This document shows, in pieces, positions 25,825-37,357 of a stretch of DNA of 64,000 nt (its first letter is position 1; each line of letters begins with the position of its first letter). Made by a program: the position numbers and the translations under genes. The stretch comes from Actinomadura citrea (GTDB lineage Bacteria; Actinomycetota; Actinomycetes; Streptosporangiales; Streptosporangiaceae), in NCBI RefSeq assembly GCF_013409045.1, contig NZ_JACCBT010000001.1, forward strand, positions 5,890,001-5,954,000. Reading direction: 5' to 3'. The notes beneath the pieces are model-generated. The model saw only the letters and a program-made list of their open reading frames with translations, did not search any database and was not told the origin of the DNA.

Positions 25825-27254
25825 GCGAAGCGATGTTCGCGGCCGTCGATCTCGGGGCGTCCAGCGGGCGGGTGATGGCCGGGCGCGTCGGGCCGGGCAC
25901 CCTCGCCCTGGAGGAGATCCGCCGCTTCCCCAACCGTCCCGTCCGGGTCAACGGCACCCTGCACTGGGACATCCTCGGCCTCTACGGCAACGTCCTGGAC
26001 GGGCTGCGCTCCGCCCCGCGCGGCCTGTCCTCGGTCGGCATCGACTCCTGGGCGGTCGACTACGGGCTGCTGGACGCCGGCGGCGCCCTGCTCGGCAACC
26101 CCGTCCACTACCGCGACGCCCGCACCGACGGCGTGATGGACCGGGTCCGCGCCGAACTGGGCGAGGACGTCCTCTACCAGTCCTCGGGCCTGCAGTTCCT
26201 CCCGTTCAACACGATCTACCAGCTCGCGGCCGACGACCTGTCCCGGGCCGCGACGCTCCTGCTGATCCCCGACCTGCTGGCCTACTGGCTCACCGGGGAG
26301 ATCGGCGCCGAGCGCACCAACGCCTCCACCACCGGGCTGCTGGACGTCCGCGGCGGCACCTGGTCGGCGGACCTCGTCGCCCGGCTGGGCCTTCCCGCGC
26401 GGATCTTCCCGCCGCTGCACGACCCCGGCGCGGACATCGGGACCCTCCGCGCGGACGTGGGGGCCGAGACCGGCCACGGCGCCCTGCGCGTCACGGCCGT
26501 CGGCTCGCACGACACGGCCTCCGCCGTCGCCGCCGTCCCCGCCGCCACGGACCGCTTCGCCTACATCTCCTGCGGTACGTGGTCGCTGGTCGGCGTGGAA
26601 CTCGACGCCCCCGTGCTGACCGAGGAGAGCCGCAAGGCCAACTTCACCAACGAGGGCGGCGTCGACGGGACCGTCCGCTACCTGCGCAACGTGATGGGCC
26701 TGTGGCTTCTCCAGGAGTCCCTGCGGACCTGGGGCGAGGCGGACCTGCCGGCCCTGCTCGCCGCGGCCGCGGAAGTGCCCGGCCTGCGCTGCCTCATCGA
26801 CCCCGACGACCCCGAGTTCCTGCCGCCCGGCGACATGCCGGCCCGCATCGCCGCGCACTGCCGCCGCCGGGGGCTGCCCGAGCCGTCCACCCGCGCCGAA
26901 ACCGTGCGCTGCATCCTCGACAGCCTCGCCCTCGCGCACCGCGCCACGCTCCGCCAGGCGGCGCGGCTGTCGGGACGGGAGATCGACGTCGTCCACCTGG
27001 TGGGCGGCGGCAGCCGCAACGACCTGCTGTGCCGGCTGACCGCCGACGCCAGCGGGCTGCCGGTGGTGGCCGGGCCCGTCGAGGCGACCGCCCTCGGCAA
27101 CGTCCTGGCGCAGGCCCGCGCGCACGGCGCCGTCGCGGACCTGGGCGAGTCCCGCGCCCTGGTCGCCGCCACGCAGGACCTCCGCCGCTACACCCCGTCG
27201 GGCGACGAGGCCCGCTGGAGCGAGGCCGCACGGCGGATCGGCCTGGACGGCTGA
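25821..27254 (+). CDS. rhaB: Rhamnulokinase
   Basis: This 477-residue FGGY-family kinase phosphorylates L-rhamnulose at C1 with ATP. It has the phosphate-1 loop AAVDLGASSGRVMAG, GIDSWAVDYGLLD with the catalytic Asp, the FGGY-type NASTTGLLD, GSHDTASAVAAVP, YISCGTWSLVG and the adenosine motif VGGGSRNDLLCRLTAD. The ATG at 25821 is preceded by GAGGA from the last repeat unit. It closes the plus-strand operon and supplies the only kinase needed by the rhaI-rhaEW route on the other strand. Confidence 0.95.
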   Translation: MSEAMFAAVDLGASSGRVMAGRVGPGTLALEEIRRFPNRPVRVNGTLHWDILGLYGNVLDGLRSAPRGLSSVGIDSWAVDYGLLDAGGALLGNPVHYRDARTDGVMDRVRAELGEDVLYQSSGLQFLPFNTIYQLAADDLSRAATLLLIPDLLAYWLTGEIGAERTNASTTGLLDVRGGTWSADLVARLGLPARIFPPLHDPGADIGTLRADVGAETGHGALRVTAVGSHDTASAVAAVPAATDRFAYISCGTWSLVGVELDAPVLTEESRKANFTNEGGVDGTVRYLRNVMGLWLLQESLRTWGEADLPALLAAAAEVPGLRCLIDPDDPEFLPPGDMPARIAAHCRRRGLPEPSTRAETVRCILDSLALAHRATLRQAARLSGREIDVVHLVGGGSRNDLLCRLTADASGLPVVAGPVEATALGNVLAQARAHGAVADLGESRALVAATQDLRRYTPSGDEARWSEAARRIGLDG

Positions 27255-27500
27255 CCCGGCGACGGGATGTCACGGTCGCGGGACGGTTTACCCTCCCGAG
27301 GTTGACATGGGACCCGCCAGGGCCGTTCATAGCTATGTACATACGGTCCAGAGGACGCCGTCGCGGGTGGGCTAGGCGCAGGCAGGGTGTGTTGTTCCGC
27401 CTTATTGACGTTCCACCCGATAAGGTAAATCCCGCTCGTTCAGAGGTACCACAACAAGAAGCATGGTCACGGCGTATCGGCCGCCTGTCGCTGTTGGGGT

Positions 27501-30440
27501 GTGGACATGGAGGGTCGTGCGGCCCACGCCGCCGGGAGTCCCGGCAACGCTCCGCTGGTGGGGCGCCGGGACGCGCTGCAGCGGATCGACCGCGCTCTCG
27601 ACGCGGTCGAGGGCGGCTACGGCCTCGTCGCGCTGGTCGGCGAGCCCGGTGCCGGCAAGACGCGGCTGCTGAACGAGCTCGCCGACGGCGCGATCTCCCG
27701 CAAGCTGCCGTTCGTCGCGGGGCGCGCGGCCGAGTTCGAGCAGGAGATGCCGTTCGGCGCCGTGGTCGACGCGCTCGACGACCGCCTCGAAGAGCACGCC
27801 CTCGAACTGCCGCCGGCGGCGCTGCGCCTGCTCGGCACCGTGTTCCCCGCGCTCGCCGACCTGTCCGGCGACCCGCCCGCCGCCTCGCCCGAGTCGCGGG
27901 TGGCGCGCTACCAGCTGCACCGCACCGTCCGGCACCTGCTGGAGGCGCTGGCCGAGCCGTCCGGGCTGGTGCTGATCCTGGACGACCTGCACTGGGCCGA
28001 CGACGCGACGATCGAGCTGCTGGACCACCTGGTCCGGCATCCGCCGCGGGCCCGGGTGCTGCTGGCGGTCGCCTACCGTCCCGCGCAGGCGTCGCCGCGG
28101 CTGGCGGCGCTGGTGGACGCGGCGGGCCCGCAGGGCGCGCGGGTGACGGTCGATCCGCTCACCCAGAGTGAGGTCCGCGAGTTCCTCGGCCCGGACGTCG
28201 GACGCGCGCGGTGCGAGGCGCTGTTCAAGGCCAGCGGCGGCAACCCGTTCTACCTGGAGGCGCTGGCCAGGATGGCGGGCGGGACCGCGCCCGCGGCCGG
28301 TACCGGCCTGGACCGGCACTGGGAGAAGGGCGTCGCGAACCTGACCGAGGTTCCGGCGGCGGTGCGGGCGGCGCTGCAGGTCGAACTGAGCGCGCTGCCG
28401 CCGCAGGCGCTGCTGATGGCGCAGGCGGCGGCGGTGGCCGCGGACGTGTTCGAGCCCGCGCTCGCGTCGGTCGCGGCGGAGATGGAGCAGAACGCCGCGC
28501 TCACCGCCCTGGACGTGCTGACCGGCCACGACGTGGTGCGTCCCGCGCCGGGCGGCCGGTTCCGGTTCCGGCACCCCCTGGTGCGGCACGTCGCCTACGC
28601 CTCGACGGCGGCGGGCTGGCGGATCGCCGCGCACTCGCGGGTGTCGGAGCGGCTCGCCGAGCTGGGCGCCCCGGCGGCCGTGCGCGCCCACCACGTGGTG
28701 CGGTCGGCGCGTTTCGGCGACGCCGAGGCGATCCGGACGCTGGTGGAGGCCGCCCGTGCCGTCGCGCAGCAGGCGCCCGCCACCGCCGCGTACTGGCTGC
28801 AGGCCGCGCTGGACCTGATGCCCGGCGCCGCCGACGACGCCTATCCCGGCCGGGTGGAGCTGCTGGTCGAGCTGGCCCAGGTGCAGGCCGTCAGCGGCCA
28901 CGCCGAGGAGGGCCGCGAGACCGCCCGCACGCTGCTGGGGCTGCTGCCCCCGGACGACACCGTCCGCCGCGCCCGCACCGTGCACATGTGCGCGATCATG
29001 GAGCGGCAGCTCGGCCGGATCCACGAGGCCCGCGCGCTGGTCCTGGACGAGTTGCGCCGCAGCACCGACCGGCAGACCCCCGAGGCGGTGCTGCTGCGGA
29101 TCCGGCTCGTCGCCGACCGGATCCAGCGGATCGACACCCGCGGCTCGCACGCCATCCTGGAGACCATCCCCGACAGCGCCCCCGGGTGGGGCCTCGGCCT
29201 GACGGCGGCGGTCGCGGCGATGCGCCCGATGGTCGCCTACGGGCGCGGCGAGGTCGCGGAGGCGATCGCCCACGCCCAGACCGCCGACCGGCTGTTCTCC
29301 ACGGCGTCCGACAACGACTTCGCCGACTGCCTGGACTGCTTCGCCTGGCTGGTGTTCGCCGAGTCGTTCCTCGGCATGTACGACGAGGCGCTGCGGCACG
29401 CCGAGCGGCTGGTGTCGATCACCCGCACGACCGGGCAGACGTTCGTGCTCGGCTACATGCTGGCCGGGCAGTCGCGCGTCCTGGCCCAGCTGGGGCGGCT
29501 GGAGGAGGCCGCCGCCGTCGCCGACGAGGCCACCGCCGTCGGCCGCGACCTGCGCTCGCAGGAGGTGCTGGCCTACGGGCTGATCCAGCAGTGCCTGATC
29601 GCGTCCTGGATGGGCGACCACGAGCGGGCGCTGCGGGCCGGGGACGAGGCCGTCGCCAACGACACCGGGTCGGGCGAGTGGTGGACGCACATGGCGCACG
29701 TCGCCCGCTCCGTCGCGGTGATCAACGAGGGCCGGCTGGAGGAGGGCGCCACCGCGCTGATCGCCGCCTGCGGCGACGGCACCTCCGGCCTGGACTTCAG
29801 CACGCTGGTGATCTGTGCGGAGGCGCTGGCGTCGGTCCGCGCCGCGCAGCTGGACTCCGCCGACGCCGCGAACTGGGCCGACATCGCCGAAGCGATCGCC
29901 GACCCGCTGCTGACCGGTGACGCGGGCCTGGCCCGGCTGACCCGCGCGCACGCGCTCCGCCCCGCCGACCCCGCCGGGTCCGCGGCGCTGGCGGCGGAGG
30001 CCGCCGACCTGCTCGCCAAGGCGGGACGGCGGCCCGAGGCCGGCCGCGCGGAACTGGCCGCCGGGCTCGCGCACGCCGCCGCCGGCGACCGGTCCCGGGC
30101 CCGGGACCGGCTGCGGGCCGCCGCGGAGGTCTTCGAGTCGTGCGGCATGAAGGGGCTGCTGGCGCAGGTCGTCCGCGAGCAGCGCCGGCTCGGCGTCCGG
30201 GTGCCCTCCCCCGGGACGCCCGCCAGGGGCGCCAAGGGCAGGAAGGACCTGCCGTTCGGGCTCTCCCCGCGCGAGCACGAGATCGCGCTGCTGGTCGCCG
30301 AGGGCAACAGCAACCAGCAGATCGCCGAGCGGCTGTACCTCAGCGTCCGGACGGTCGAGACCCACCTCTCCCGCGTCTTCGGCAAGATCGGTGTCTCCTC
30401 CCGGGTCGGCGTCGCGACCGCGATGAACCGTTCCGAGTAG
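27501..30440 (+). CDS. Large ATP-binding LuxR (LAL) family transcriptional regulator
   Basis: The 979-residue protein has an AAA/STAND-like ATPase domain with Walker A GEPGAGKT (residues 47-54) and Walker B LVLILDDLHWADD. A long alpha-helical, TPR-like middle follows, and a C-terminal LuxR helix-turn-helix (LSPREHEIALLVAEG, NQQIAERLYLSVRTVETHL). Such proteins activate transcription after sensing a ligand; MalT is the reference. The GTG at 27501 and ATG at 27507 are both possible starts. It is 246 bases after rhaB on the same strand, so it could be another activator of the locus, but no direct evidence ties it there. Confidence 0.9.
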   Translation: MDMEGRAAHAAGSPGNAPLVGRRDALQRIDRALDAVEGGYGLVALVGEPGAGKTRLLNELADGAISRKLPFVAGRAAEFEQEMPFGAVVDALDDRLEEHALELPPAALRLLGTVFPALADLSGDPPAASPESRVARYQLHRTVRHLLEALAEPSGLVLILDDLHWADDATIELLDHLVRHPPRARVLLAVAYRPAQASPRLAALVDAAGPQGARVTVDPLTQSEVREFLGPDVGRARCEALFKASGGNPFYLEALARMAGGTAPAAGTGLDRHWEKGVANLTEVPAAVRAALQVELSALPPQALLMAQAAAVAADVFEPALASVAAEMEQNAALTALDVLTGHDVVRPAPGGRFRFRHPLVRHVAYASTAAGWRIAAHSRVSERLAELGAPAAVRAHHVVRSARFGDAEAIRTLVEAARAVAQQAPATAAYWLQAALDLMPGAADDAYPGRVELLVELAQVQAVSGHAEEGRETARTLLGLLPPDDTVRRARTVHMCAIMERQLGRIHEARALVLDELRRSTDRQTPEAVLLRIRLVADRIQRIDTRGSHAILETIPDSAPGWGLGLTAAVAAMRPMVAYGRGEVAEAIAHAQTADRLFSTASDNDFADCLDCFAWLVFAESFLGMYDEALRHAERLVSITRTTGQTFVLGYMLAGQSRVLAQLGRLEEAAAVADEATAVGRDLRSQEVLAYGLIQQCLIASWMGDHERALRAGDEAVANDTGSGEWWTHMAHVARSVAVINEGRLEEGATALIAACGDGTSGLDFSTLVICAEALASVRAAQLDSADAANWADIAEAIADPLLTGDAGLARLTRAHALRPADPAGSAALAAEAADLLAKAGRRPEAGRAELAAGLAHAAAGDRSRARDRLRAAAEVFESCGMKGLLAQVVREQRRLGVRVPSPGTPARGAKGRKDLPFGLSPREHEIALLVAEGNSNQQIAERLYLSVRTVETHLSRVFGKIGVSSRVGVATAMNRSE

Positions 30441-30464
30441 ATCCGACTCTTACTTCACGTACGT

Positions 30465-30505
30465 CCCGTACGTCGGGCGGGCGAGCCCGCACCCGTAAGT
30501 ACGGG
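30465..30505 (+). terminator. Hairpin after the LAL regulator gene
   Basis: The outer arms CCCGTAC (30465-30471) and GTACGGG (30499-30505) pair. Inside them GCGGGC/GCCCGC (30477-30482, 30485-30490) forms a second stem, followed by TTCTC. It lies 25 bases after the stop codon. Confidence 0.5.
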
Positions 30506-30574
30506 TTCTCCACGATGCCGCGCCGATATCCGCGTTTGGCAGGGTTGGACCGTCAGGAAGCGGAGGAGATGGAC

Positions 30575-31669
30575 ATGGAGCAGCAGCGGATCGCGCGCTT
30601 CACGCACGCGGGCGTCGCGGACGCCGAGGTGTCCGTGCACCCCTTCGCGACCGGTGACGGCCTCGGCCTGAACCTGACCCGGTTCCGCCGGAACGACTGC
30701 GACGACGTCGTCCTCCTCGTGCACGGGCTGACCACGTCCAGCGACATGTACATCATGCCGGAGCACACCAACCTGGTGAACCACCTGCACGACGCCGGGT
30801 TCGGCGACGTGTGGGCGGTCGACCTGCGGATCAGCGGCCGGTTCCCCTACAACTCCGAGGCCACGCGCCACGATCTGGACGCCATCGCGCTCCACGACCA
30901 CCCGGCGATGCTCGCCGAGCTGCGGCGCCACATCGGGGACCGGCGGGTCCACGTGATCTCCCACTGCGTGGGCGCGATCTCGTTCTCGATGGCGCTGTTC
31001 GCCGCCACCGTCACCGGCGTCACCAGCCTGGTCTGCAACAGCGTCTCGCTCACCCCGCGGACCCCGCGCTGGTCGAAGATCAAGCTCGGGTACGGGCCGG
31101 CCCTCATGGAGTACGTCCTCGGGCCCTGCCATCTGGACCCCCGGTACGCGAACGCTCCGCTGCTGACGCGCGGCTGGATGCTCGCCAAGGCCGTCGCGCC
31201 GTTCCACCGCGAGTGCGGCGAGCCCGCCTGCCACATGCTCAGCTTCATGTGGGGCGGCGGGAAACCGATCTTCACGCACGCCAAGATGTCGCCGGTCACG
31301 CACGGCCGGCTGCCCGACCTGTTCGGGGCCTGCAACGTCAACTACTACCGGCACCTCCACGCGATGGTGAAGGCCGGCCGCGCGGTGAAGCGCCACCCGC
31401 GCGATCCCCGCTCCGCCGCGCTGCCGGACGACTACCTCTCGCGCGCCGCCTCGGTCACGACGCCGATCCTGTTCCTCACCGGAGACCGCAACCACGTGTT
31501 CACCGATTCCAACATCGTCTGCCACCGCACCCTGGAGAAGGTCACTCCCGGGCTGCACGAGCTGGCGGTCCTGCCCGGCTACGGCCATCAGGACCCGTTC
31601 ATGGGCGCCGCCTCCGACACCGAGGTGTTCCCGCAGGTCGTGGACTTCCTCAAGCGGAAGGCGGGCTGA
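30575..31669 (+). CDS. Alpha/beta hydrolase with a cysteine at the nucleophile position
   Basis: This 364-residue protein has an alpha/beta hydrolase fold with oxyanion strand LLVHGLTTSS (residues 47-56). At the nucleophile elbow it has ISHCVGAIS, so Cys131 replaces the usual Ser of G-x-S-x-G. A likely acid lies in TPILFLTGDRNHVF and the His in LPGYGHQDPFMG. ATG 30575 was chosen because GGAGGA ends seven bases before it; the ATG at 30569 is too close. The stop is three bases before the GMC oxidoreductase gene, so the two act together, plausibly on a sterol or other lipid ester. The substrate is unknown. Confidence 0.8.
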   Translation: MEQQRIARFTHAGVADAEVSVHPFATGDGLGLNLTRFRRNDCDDVVLLVHGLTTSSDMYIMPEHTNLVNHLHDAGFGDVWAVDLRISGRFPYNSEATRHDLDAIALHDHPAMLAELRRHIGDRRVHVISHCVGAISFSMALFAATVTGVTSLVCNSVSLTPRTPRWSKIKLGYGPALMEYVLGPCHLDPRYANAPLLTRGWMLAKAVAPFHRECGEPACHMLSFMWGGGKPIFTHAKMSPVTHGRLPDLFGACNVNYYRHLHAMVKAGRAVKRHPRDPRSAALPDDYLSRAASVTTPILFLTGDRNHVFTDSNIVCHRTLEKVTPGLHELAVLPGYGHQDPFMGAASDTEVFPQVVDFLKRKAG

Positions 31670-31672
31670 GCG

Positions 31673-34120
<2,448 letters not shown>

Positions 34121-34133
34121 GGGGTCCATGGTC

Positions 34134-34173
34134 GTGCAGGCCGAGGGAACTGCGGGGTGCTCTCGGCCTGCAC
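34134..34173. terminator. Intrinsic terminator after the GMC gene
   Basis: The perfect 12-bp arms GTGCAGGCCGAG (34134-34145) and CTCGGCCTGCAC (34162-34173) are followed by CTTTTCG. It lies 14 bases beyond the stop codon. Confidence 0.8.
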
Positions 34174-34179
34174 CTTTTC

Positions 34180-34215
34180 GCCGGAGGCCGTGCGGGGGGT
34201 CGCACGGTCTCCGGC
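34180..34215. terminator. Second hairpin between convergent genes
   Basis: The arms 34180-34193 and 34202-34215 pair over 14 bp with one G-T pair and an eight-base loop. Lying between the GMC gene and the convergent SRPBCC gene, it can stop transcription from either side. Confidence 0.65.
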
Positions 34216-34251
34216 TCAGACCTTCCGCCGGGGGCCGGAGGCCCCGCCGGG

Positions 34252-34701
34252 TCAGATGCCCTCGGCCCTGCGGGCGGGGCAGTCCGGCGGGCAATGCTCG
34301 ACGTGCGCGGGCAGCCAACGGGTGAAGGCCCTCAGCATCTGCCGGAGCGCGAAGCCGACGACCGGTCCGGTGCCGGGGATCAGCGGCTCGAACGTCGCCT
34401 CCCAGCGCAGGAACGTGCCGGCGCCCCGTCGCTCCAGCCGGACGTCCGACCGGTAACCGCGCACGGGCAGGCCCGACAGCGCGACGTACCCGAAGTGCTC
34501 GTAGGGCTCGTAGGCGACGGTCCGCTCACTGGCCGGCCAGATCTTCTTGACCGTCCCGACGCCGTAGGGGGCGGTGTCGCCCGCGCGCGCCCGCCGCGCC
34601 GGGGTGGGGAACCTGCCCCAGGCGCCCCACGCCTCGGGGACGGCCAGGTGCCGGAAGAGGTCCTCGGGCGAGGCGGCGGTGGTGGCGGTGGCCTGGATCA
34701 T
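34252..34701 (-). CDS. SRPBCC (START-like) family protein
   Basis: This protein of about 149 residues has the helix-grip pattern of polyketide cyclase/START relatives: ATATTAASPEDLFRHLAVPEAWGAWG near the start, VKKIWPASERTVAYEPYEHFGY, and LRWEATFEPLIPGTGPVVG. These fold around a hydrophobic ligand. The start is uncertain (ATG 34701 or GTG 34707), with no clear ribosome site. The C-terminus is Cys/Pro-rich (EHCPPDCPARR). Its function is unassigned. Confidence 0.75.
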   Translation of the reverse strand: MIQATATTAASPEDLFRHLAVPEAWGAWGRFPTPARRARAGDTAPYGVGTVKKIWPASERTVAYEPYEHFGYVALSGLPVRGYRSDVRLERRGAGTFLRWEATFEPLIPGTGPVVGFALRQMLRAFTRWLPAHVEHCPPDCPARRAEGI

Positions 34702-34756
34702 CGCCACACGCTACAGCCACGCCGACGGCAGCGGCAGGCCCGGTTTCGGGGCCCCG

Positions 34757-35320
34757 TCAGGACGACTGCGCGCGGGCGCGGAACGCCGCGGCCTTGACGC
34801 GGTTCTGGCAGGCGGTGGAGCAGAAGCGGCGGGTGCCGTTGCGGGAGGTGTCGACGTAGACGCGATCGCAGTGCGGCGCGGTGCAGACCCCGAGGCGGTC
34901 GTGCAGCTCGCTGCCGATGACGATGGCGAGGCCGGTGGCGCACGGGCCGGCCCAGTCGTTCTCGTCGGAGCCGTGGTAGTGGACGTGCCACGGGTGCCCG
35001 TCGTGGCGTTCCAGGCGGGGCCGGGCCTCGGTCTTCTCCAGGAGCCGGTTGACCTGCTCGGCGGCGCCGTCGACGTCGCCGGCGGCGACGGCGTCGAACA
35101 CGGCGCGCAGCTCGCGCGCGACGGCGGCGAGCGCGGGCAGCTCGGCCTCGGTGGCGCGCGATCCGCGGCCGACGCGCCGGAGGACGTCGGTGACGGCGGC
35201 GGCGAGTGCGGGCGGCGGGGGCGGGGTGTAGGCGCGGCCGCGCCGCTCCCCCGGGGTCAGCTCGTTGACCAGGCCGGCGGCCGCCTGCACCACCGCATCG
35301 GTATGACTGTTGAACTCCAC
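34757..35320 (-). CDS. CGNR zinc-finger (ABATE domain) putative regulator
   Basis: This protein of about 187 residues has the ABATE-type N-terminus FNSHTDAVVQAAAGLVNELTPG. The C-terminal CGNR zinc finger is LGVCTAPHCDRVYVDTSRNGTRRFCSTACQNRVK, with four Cys ligands. The family is thought to be transcriptional. GTG 35320 was preferred because relatives begin at this FNSHTD segment; longer starts reach 35362. It is divergent from the methyltransferase gene, with an inverted repeat between them that it may bind. Confidence 0.82.
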   Translation of the reverse strand: MEFNSHTDAVVQAAAGLVNELTPGERRGRAYTPPPPPALAAAVTDVLRRVGRGSRATEAELPALAAVARELRAVFDAVAAGDVDGAAEQVNRLLEKTEARPRLERHDGHPWHVHYHGSDENDWAGPCATGLAIVIGSELHDRLGVCTAPHCDRVYVDTSRNGTRRFCSTACQNRVKAAAFRARAQSS

Positions 35321-35349
35321 TTGACCAGTTACGCCTTCCGGGTTCACAC

Positions 35350-35381
35350 TGTGACTGTCCAAAGTTTATACGACAGTCACA
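35350..35381. promoter_or_regulatory. Inverted-repeat operator in a divergent promoter
   Basis: TGTGACTGTC (35350-35359) and GACAGTCACA (35372-35381) are perfect 10-bp arms separated by 12 bases that contain TTTATAC. A -10-like TATACG (35367-35372) and a -35-like TTCACA (35343-35348) for the methyltransferase gene overlap it. A bound protein would therefore block that promoter. Confidence 0.6.
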
Positions 35382-35390
35382 GGAGGGATC

Positions 35391-36167
35391 ATGACCATGC
35401 TCAGCCACGAGGTCGCGAGCGCGTGGACCGCCCGCTGGGACGTCCAGCAGGAGGGCTACATCCCCGACCGCGAGGAGCGGTTCACCGCCCTCCTCGACGC
35501 GCTGGAGGCCGCGACCGGACGGCCCGACCCGCTCGTCCTCGACCTCGGCTGCGGGCCGGGGTCGCTCGCCGGCCGGATCCTGGACCGCCTCCCCGGCGCG
35601 ACCGTGGTCGCGGTCGACGCCGACCCGCTGCTGCTGTCGCTCGGCCGCGCCGTGCACGCCGGCCGGCCGGGGCTGACCTTCACCGAGCTGGACCTGCGCG
35701 AGCCCGGCTGGGCGGCCCGGCTTCGGCTGGACCGGCAGGCCGACGCCGCCGTCAGCACCACGGCGCTGCACTGGCTGTCGGCCGGGCAGCTGCGCGTCGC
35801 CTACGGCGAGCTCGCGCGGGTGCTGCGGCCCCGCGGGCTGTTCCTCAACGGCGACAACCTGGGGGTGGACGACCGGACGCCGGGCCTCGCGGCCCTCGAC
35901 GTCGCCCTGCGCGAGCGCGAGCAGGCGCGCCGGTTCGCCGGTGACCGTCCCGAGGGGTGGGACCAGTGGTGGGAGGCGATCGCCGCCGACCCTGACCTGG
36001 CCGAGCTGCGGGCGGTGGCCCGCGACGAGACGACCGGCCACCACGGGTCGGAGTCGGAGCTGCTGTCCACCCACGTCGCGGCGCTCCGCGAGGCGGGTTT
36101 CGAGGAGACCGGGACGCTCTGGCAGCGCGGAGACAACCGCCTCCTGGCCGCCCTGCTGGGGGCCTAG
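35391..36167 (+). CDS. Class I SAM-dependent methyltransferase
   Basis: The 258-residue protein has SAM motif I VLDLGCGPGSLAGRIL (near residues 48-63), the acidic VVAVDADPLLLSLGR and a post-motif ALHWLSAGQLRVAYGELARVLRPRGLFLNG. The ATG has an AGGAGGG site. The acceptor substrate is unknown. It ends 18 bases from the convergent PPOX gene and shares a divergent control region with the CGNR gene. Confidence 0.87.
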   Translation: MTMLSHEVASAWTARWDVQQEGYIPDREERFTALLDALEAATGRPDPLVLDLGCGPGSLAGRILDRLPGATVVAVDADPLLLSLGRAVHAGRPGLTFTELDLREPGWAARLRLDRQADAAVSTTALHWLSAGQLRVAYGELARVLRPRGLFLNGDNLGVDDRTPGLAALDVALREREQARRFAGDRPEGWDQWWEAIAADPDLAELRAVARDETTGHHGSESELLSTHVAALREAGFEETGTLWQRGDNRLLAALLGA

Positions 36168-36185
36168 CCCGCGCCCCGCCCGGCG

Positions 36186-36611
36186 TCAGCGCGCCTGTCC
36201 GTAGAGGTGCTCGACGTGCAGGCGGACGACGAGGCGCCCGTCCTCGACCATGACGCGGCGGTACTCGTCCCAGTCGGGGTGCTCGCCGCTGATGTCGCGG
36301 TAGACCGCGACGAGCTCCTCGACGGCGGCGTCGCCCGGATCGGCGGCGACCGCCGAGAGCTCGGCGGTCCCCTCGGCGACCGCCCACGACCAGCCGTCCG
36401 GCGAGCCGACGTGCAGGCTCGCGCGCGGGTCGCGGGCCAGGTTGCGGGCCTTGGCCCGGTCACTGGTGATCGAGATCCGGACGAGCCGGCGCCCCTCGTC
36501 GAAGTGGTAGTTGATCGTGGACAACTGGGGCCGCCCGTCGCGCTTGAGGGTGGCCAGCACCCCGATGTCGCGCCCCGCCAGGAGTTTCACCAGCGCCGTG
36601 TCGTCCGCCAT
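36186..36611 (-). CDS. PPOX-class F420-dependent oxidoreductase
   Basis: This 141-residue split-barrel flavin/F420-binding protein has LAGRDIGVLATLKRDGRPQLSTINY, VRISITSDRAKARNLARDPRASLHV and HPDWDEYRRVMVEDGR, typical of the actinobacterial family. The ATG at 36611 follows GGAGG with a six-base spacer; a start 12 bases upstream was rejected. The substrate is unknown. Confidence 0.85.
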   Translation of the reverse strand: MADDTALVKLLAGRDIGVLATLKRDGRPQLSTINYHFDEGRRLVRISITSDRAKARNLARDPRASLHVGSPDGWSWAVAEGTAELSAVAADPGDAAVEELVAVYRDISGEHPDWDEYRRVMVEDGRLVVRLHVEHLYGQAR

Positions 36612-36676
36612 GTCCGCCTCCATCGGTCGTCGGCCTTACCGGCGTCAACCGCGGGGCGCGCCGATCGCTTCCCCGG

Positions 36677-37357
36677 TCAGCCGAGGGCGAGGGCCGGGAA
36701 GTCGAGGACGCGGGCGGTCCGGGCTCCCGGCCCGCCCGCGCCCTCGCCCGCGTCCTCGCCCGCGTCCTCGCCGACGGCGCGGCCGGTGAGGATGTGGCCG
36801 CGGAACACCGCGCCCTTCGCCACGACCCTGACGGCGCGGAAGCCGCGCGGCGGCAGGGCGCAGAACCCGGTCCGCACGACGTCGTCGAACAGCGAGTCCG
36901 ACACGACGTAGGCCAGGTCGCGGTCCGCGTCGTCGGCCAGCTGGCGGCGCAGCGGTGCCGCGTCCAGCAGCCGCTGGACGACGATGGGCGCGTCGCCCGC
37001 GGGGCCGAACGGCCCGGCCGTGAGCGTGCCGTGGTGCAGCGAGAGCCGGACGCGCAGCCGGAAGCGGCCTGCGTCCCGGTTGACCTCGCGCAGCGCCTCG
37101 TCGAGGAGGATGACGAAGTCGCCGGCCACCGTCGCCGGGTCGACGCCCTCCGGCAGCGTGGCGAGCTCGCCGTCCCCGCCGACCTGCTTGTCCCAGCCGT
37201 CGCGGTCGAGGCCGACGCCGCGGGCGGCGCCGTCGAGCGCGTCCGACAGCAGCCGCTGCGCGCGCAGCTGCTCGCGCGTGTCGCGCCTGCTGTACCCCTG
37301 GATGTCCACCGCCAGCAGCAGGCGGTAGCTGAGCTGTACTTCCCCGTTCTCCTTCAC
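36677..37357 (-). CDS. Single-domain class III nucleotidyl cyclase-like protein
   Basis: This protein of about 226 residues starts at GTG 37357, with only a weak GGGCGGGG site. LLLAVDIQGYS (Asp18) matches the first metal-binding strand of class III cyclases and GGDGELATLP (Asp62) the second. RVRLSLHHGTLTAGPFG and PIVVQRLLDAAPLRR occupy the positions of the substrate and transition-state segments. The usual accessory domains are absent, and the C-terminus has an acidic Gly/Glu/Asp/Ala repeat. Whether it makes a cyclic nucleotide is uncertain. It is divergent from the ECF sigma gene. Confidence 0.6.
   Translation of the reverse strand: MKENGEVQLSYRLLLAVDIQGYSRRDTREQLRAQRLLSDALDGAARGVGLDRDGWDKQVGGDGELATLPEGVDPATVAGDFVILLDEALREVNRDAGRFRLRVRLSLHHGTLTAGPFGPAGDAPIVVQRLLDAAPLRRQLADDADRDLAYVVSDSLFDDVVRTGFCALPPRGFRAVRVVAKGAVFRGHILTGRAVGEDAGEDAGEGAGGPGARTARVLDFPALALG

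Noticed and set aside
27402..30365. A 987-codon minus-strand frame opposite the LAL regulator
   Set aside because: The plus-strand regulator has Walker and LuxR motifs at the right places; the antisense product has none.
36735..36780. Independent tandem repeat locus
   Set aside because: The 12-bp repeats are simply the codons of the acidic Gly/Glu/Asp/Ala tail of the cyclase-like protein.
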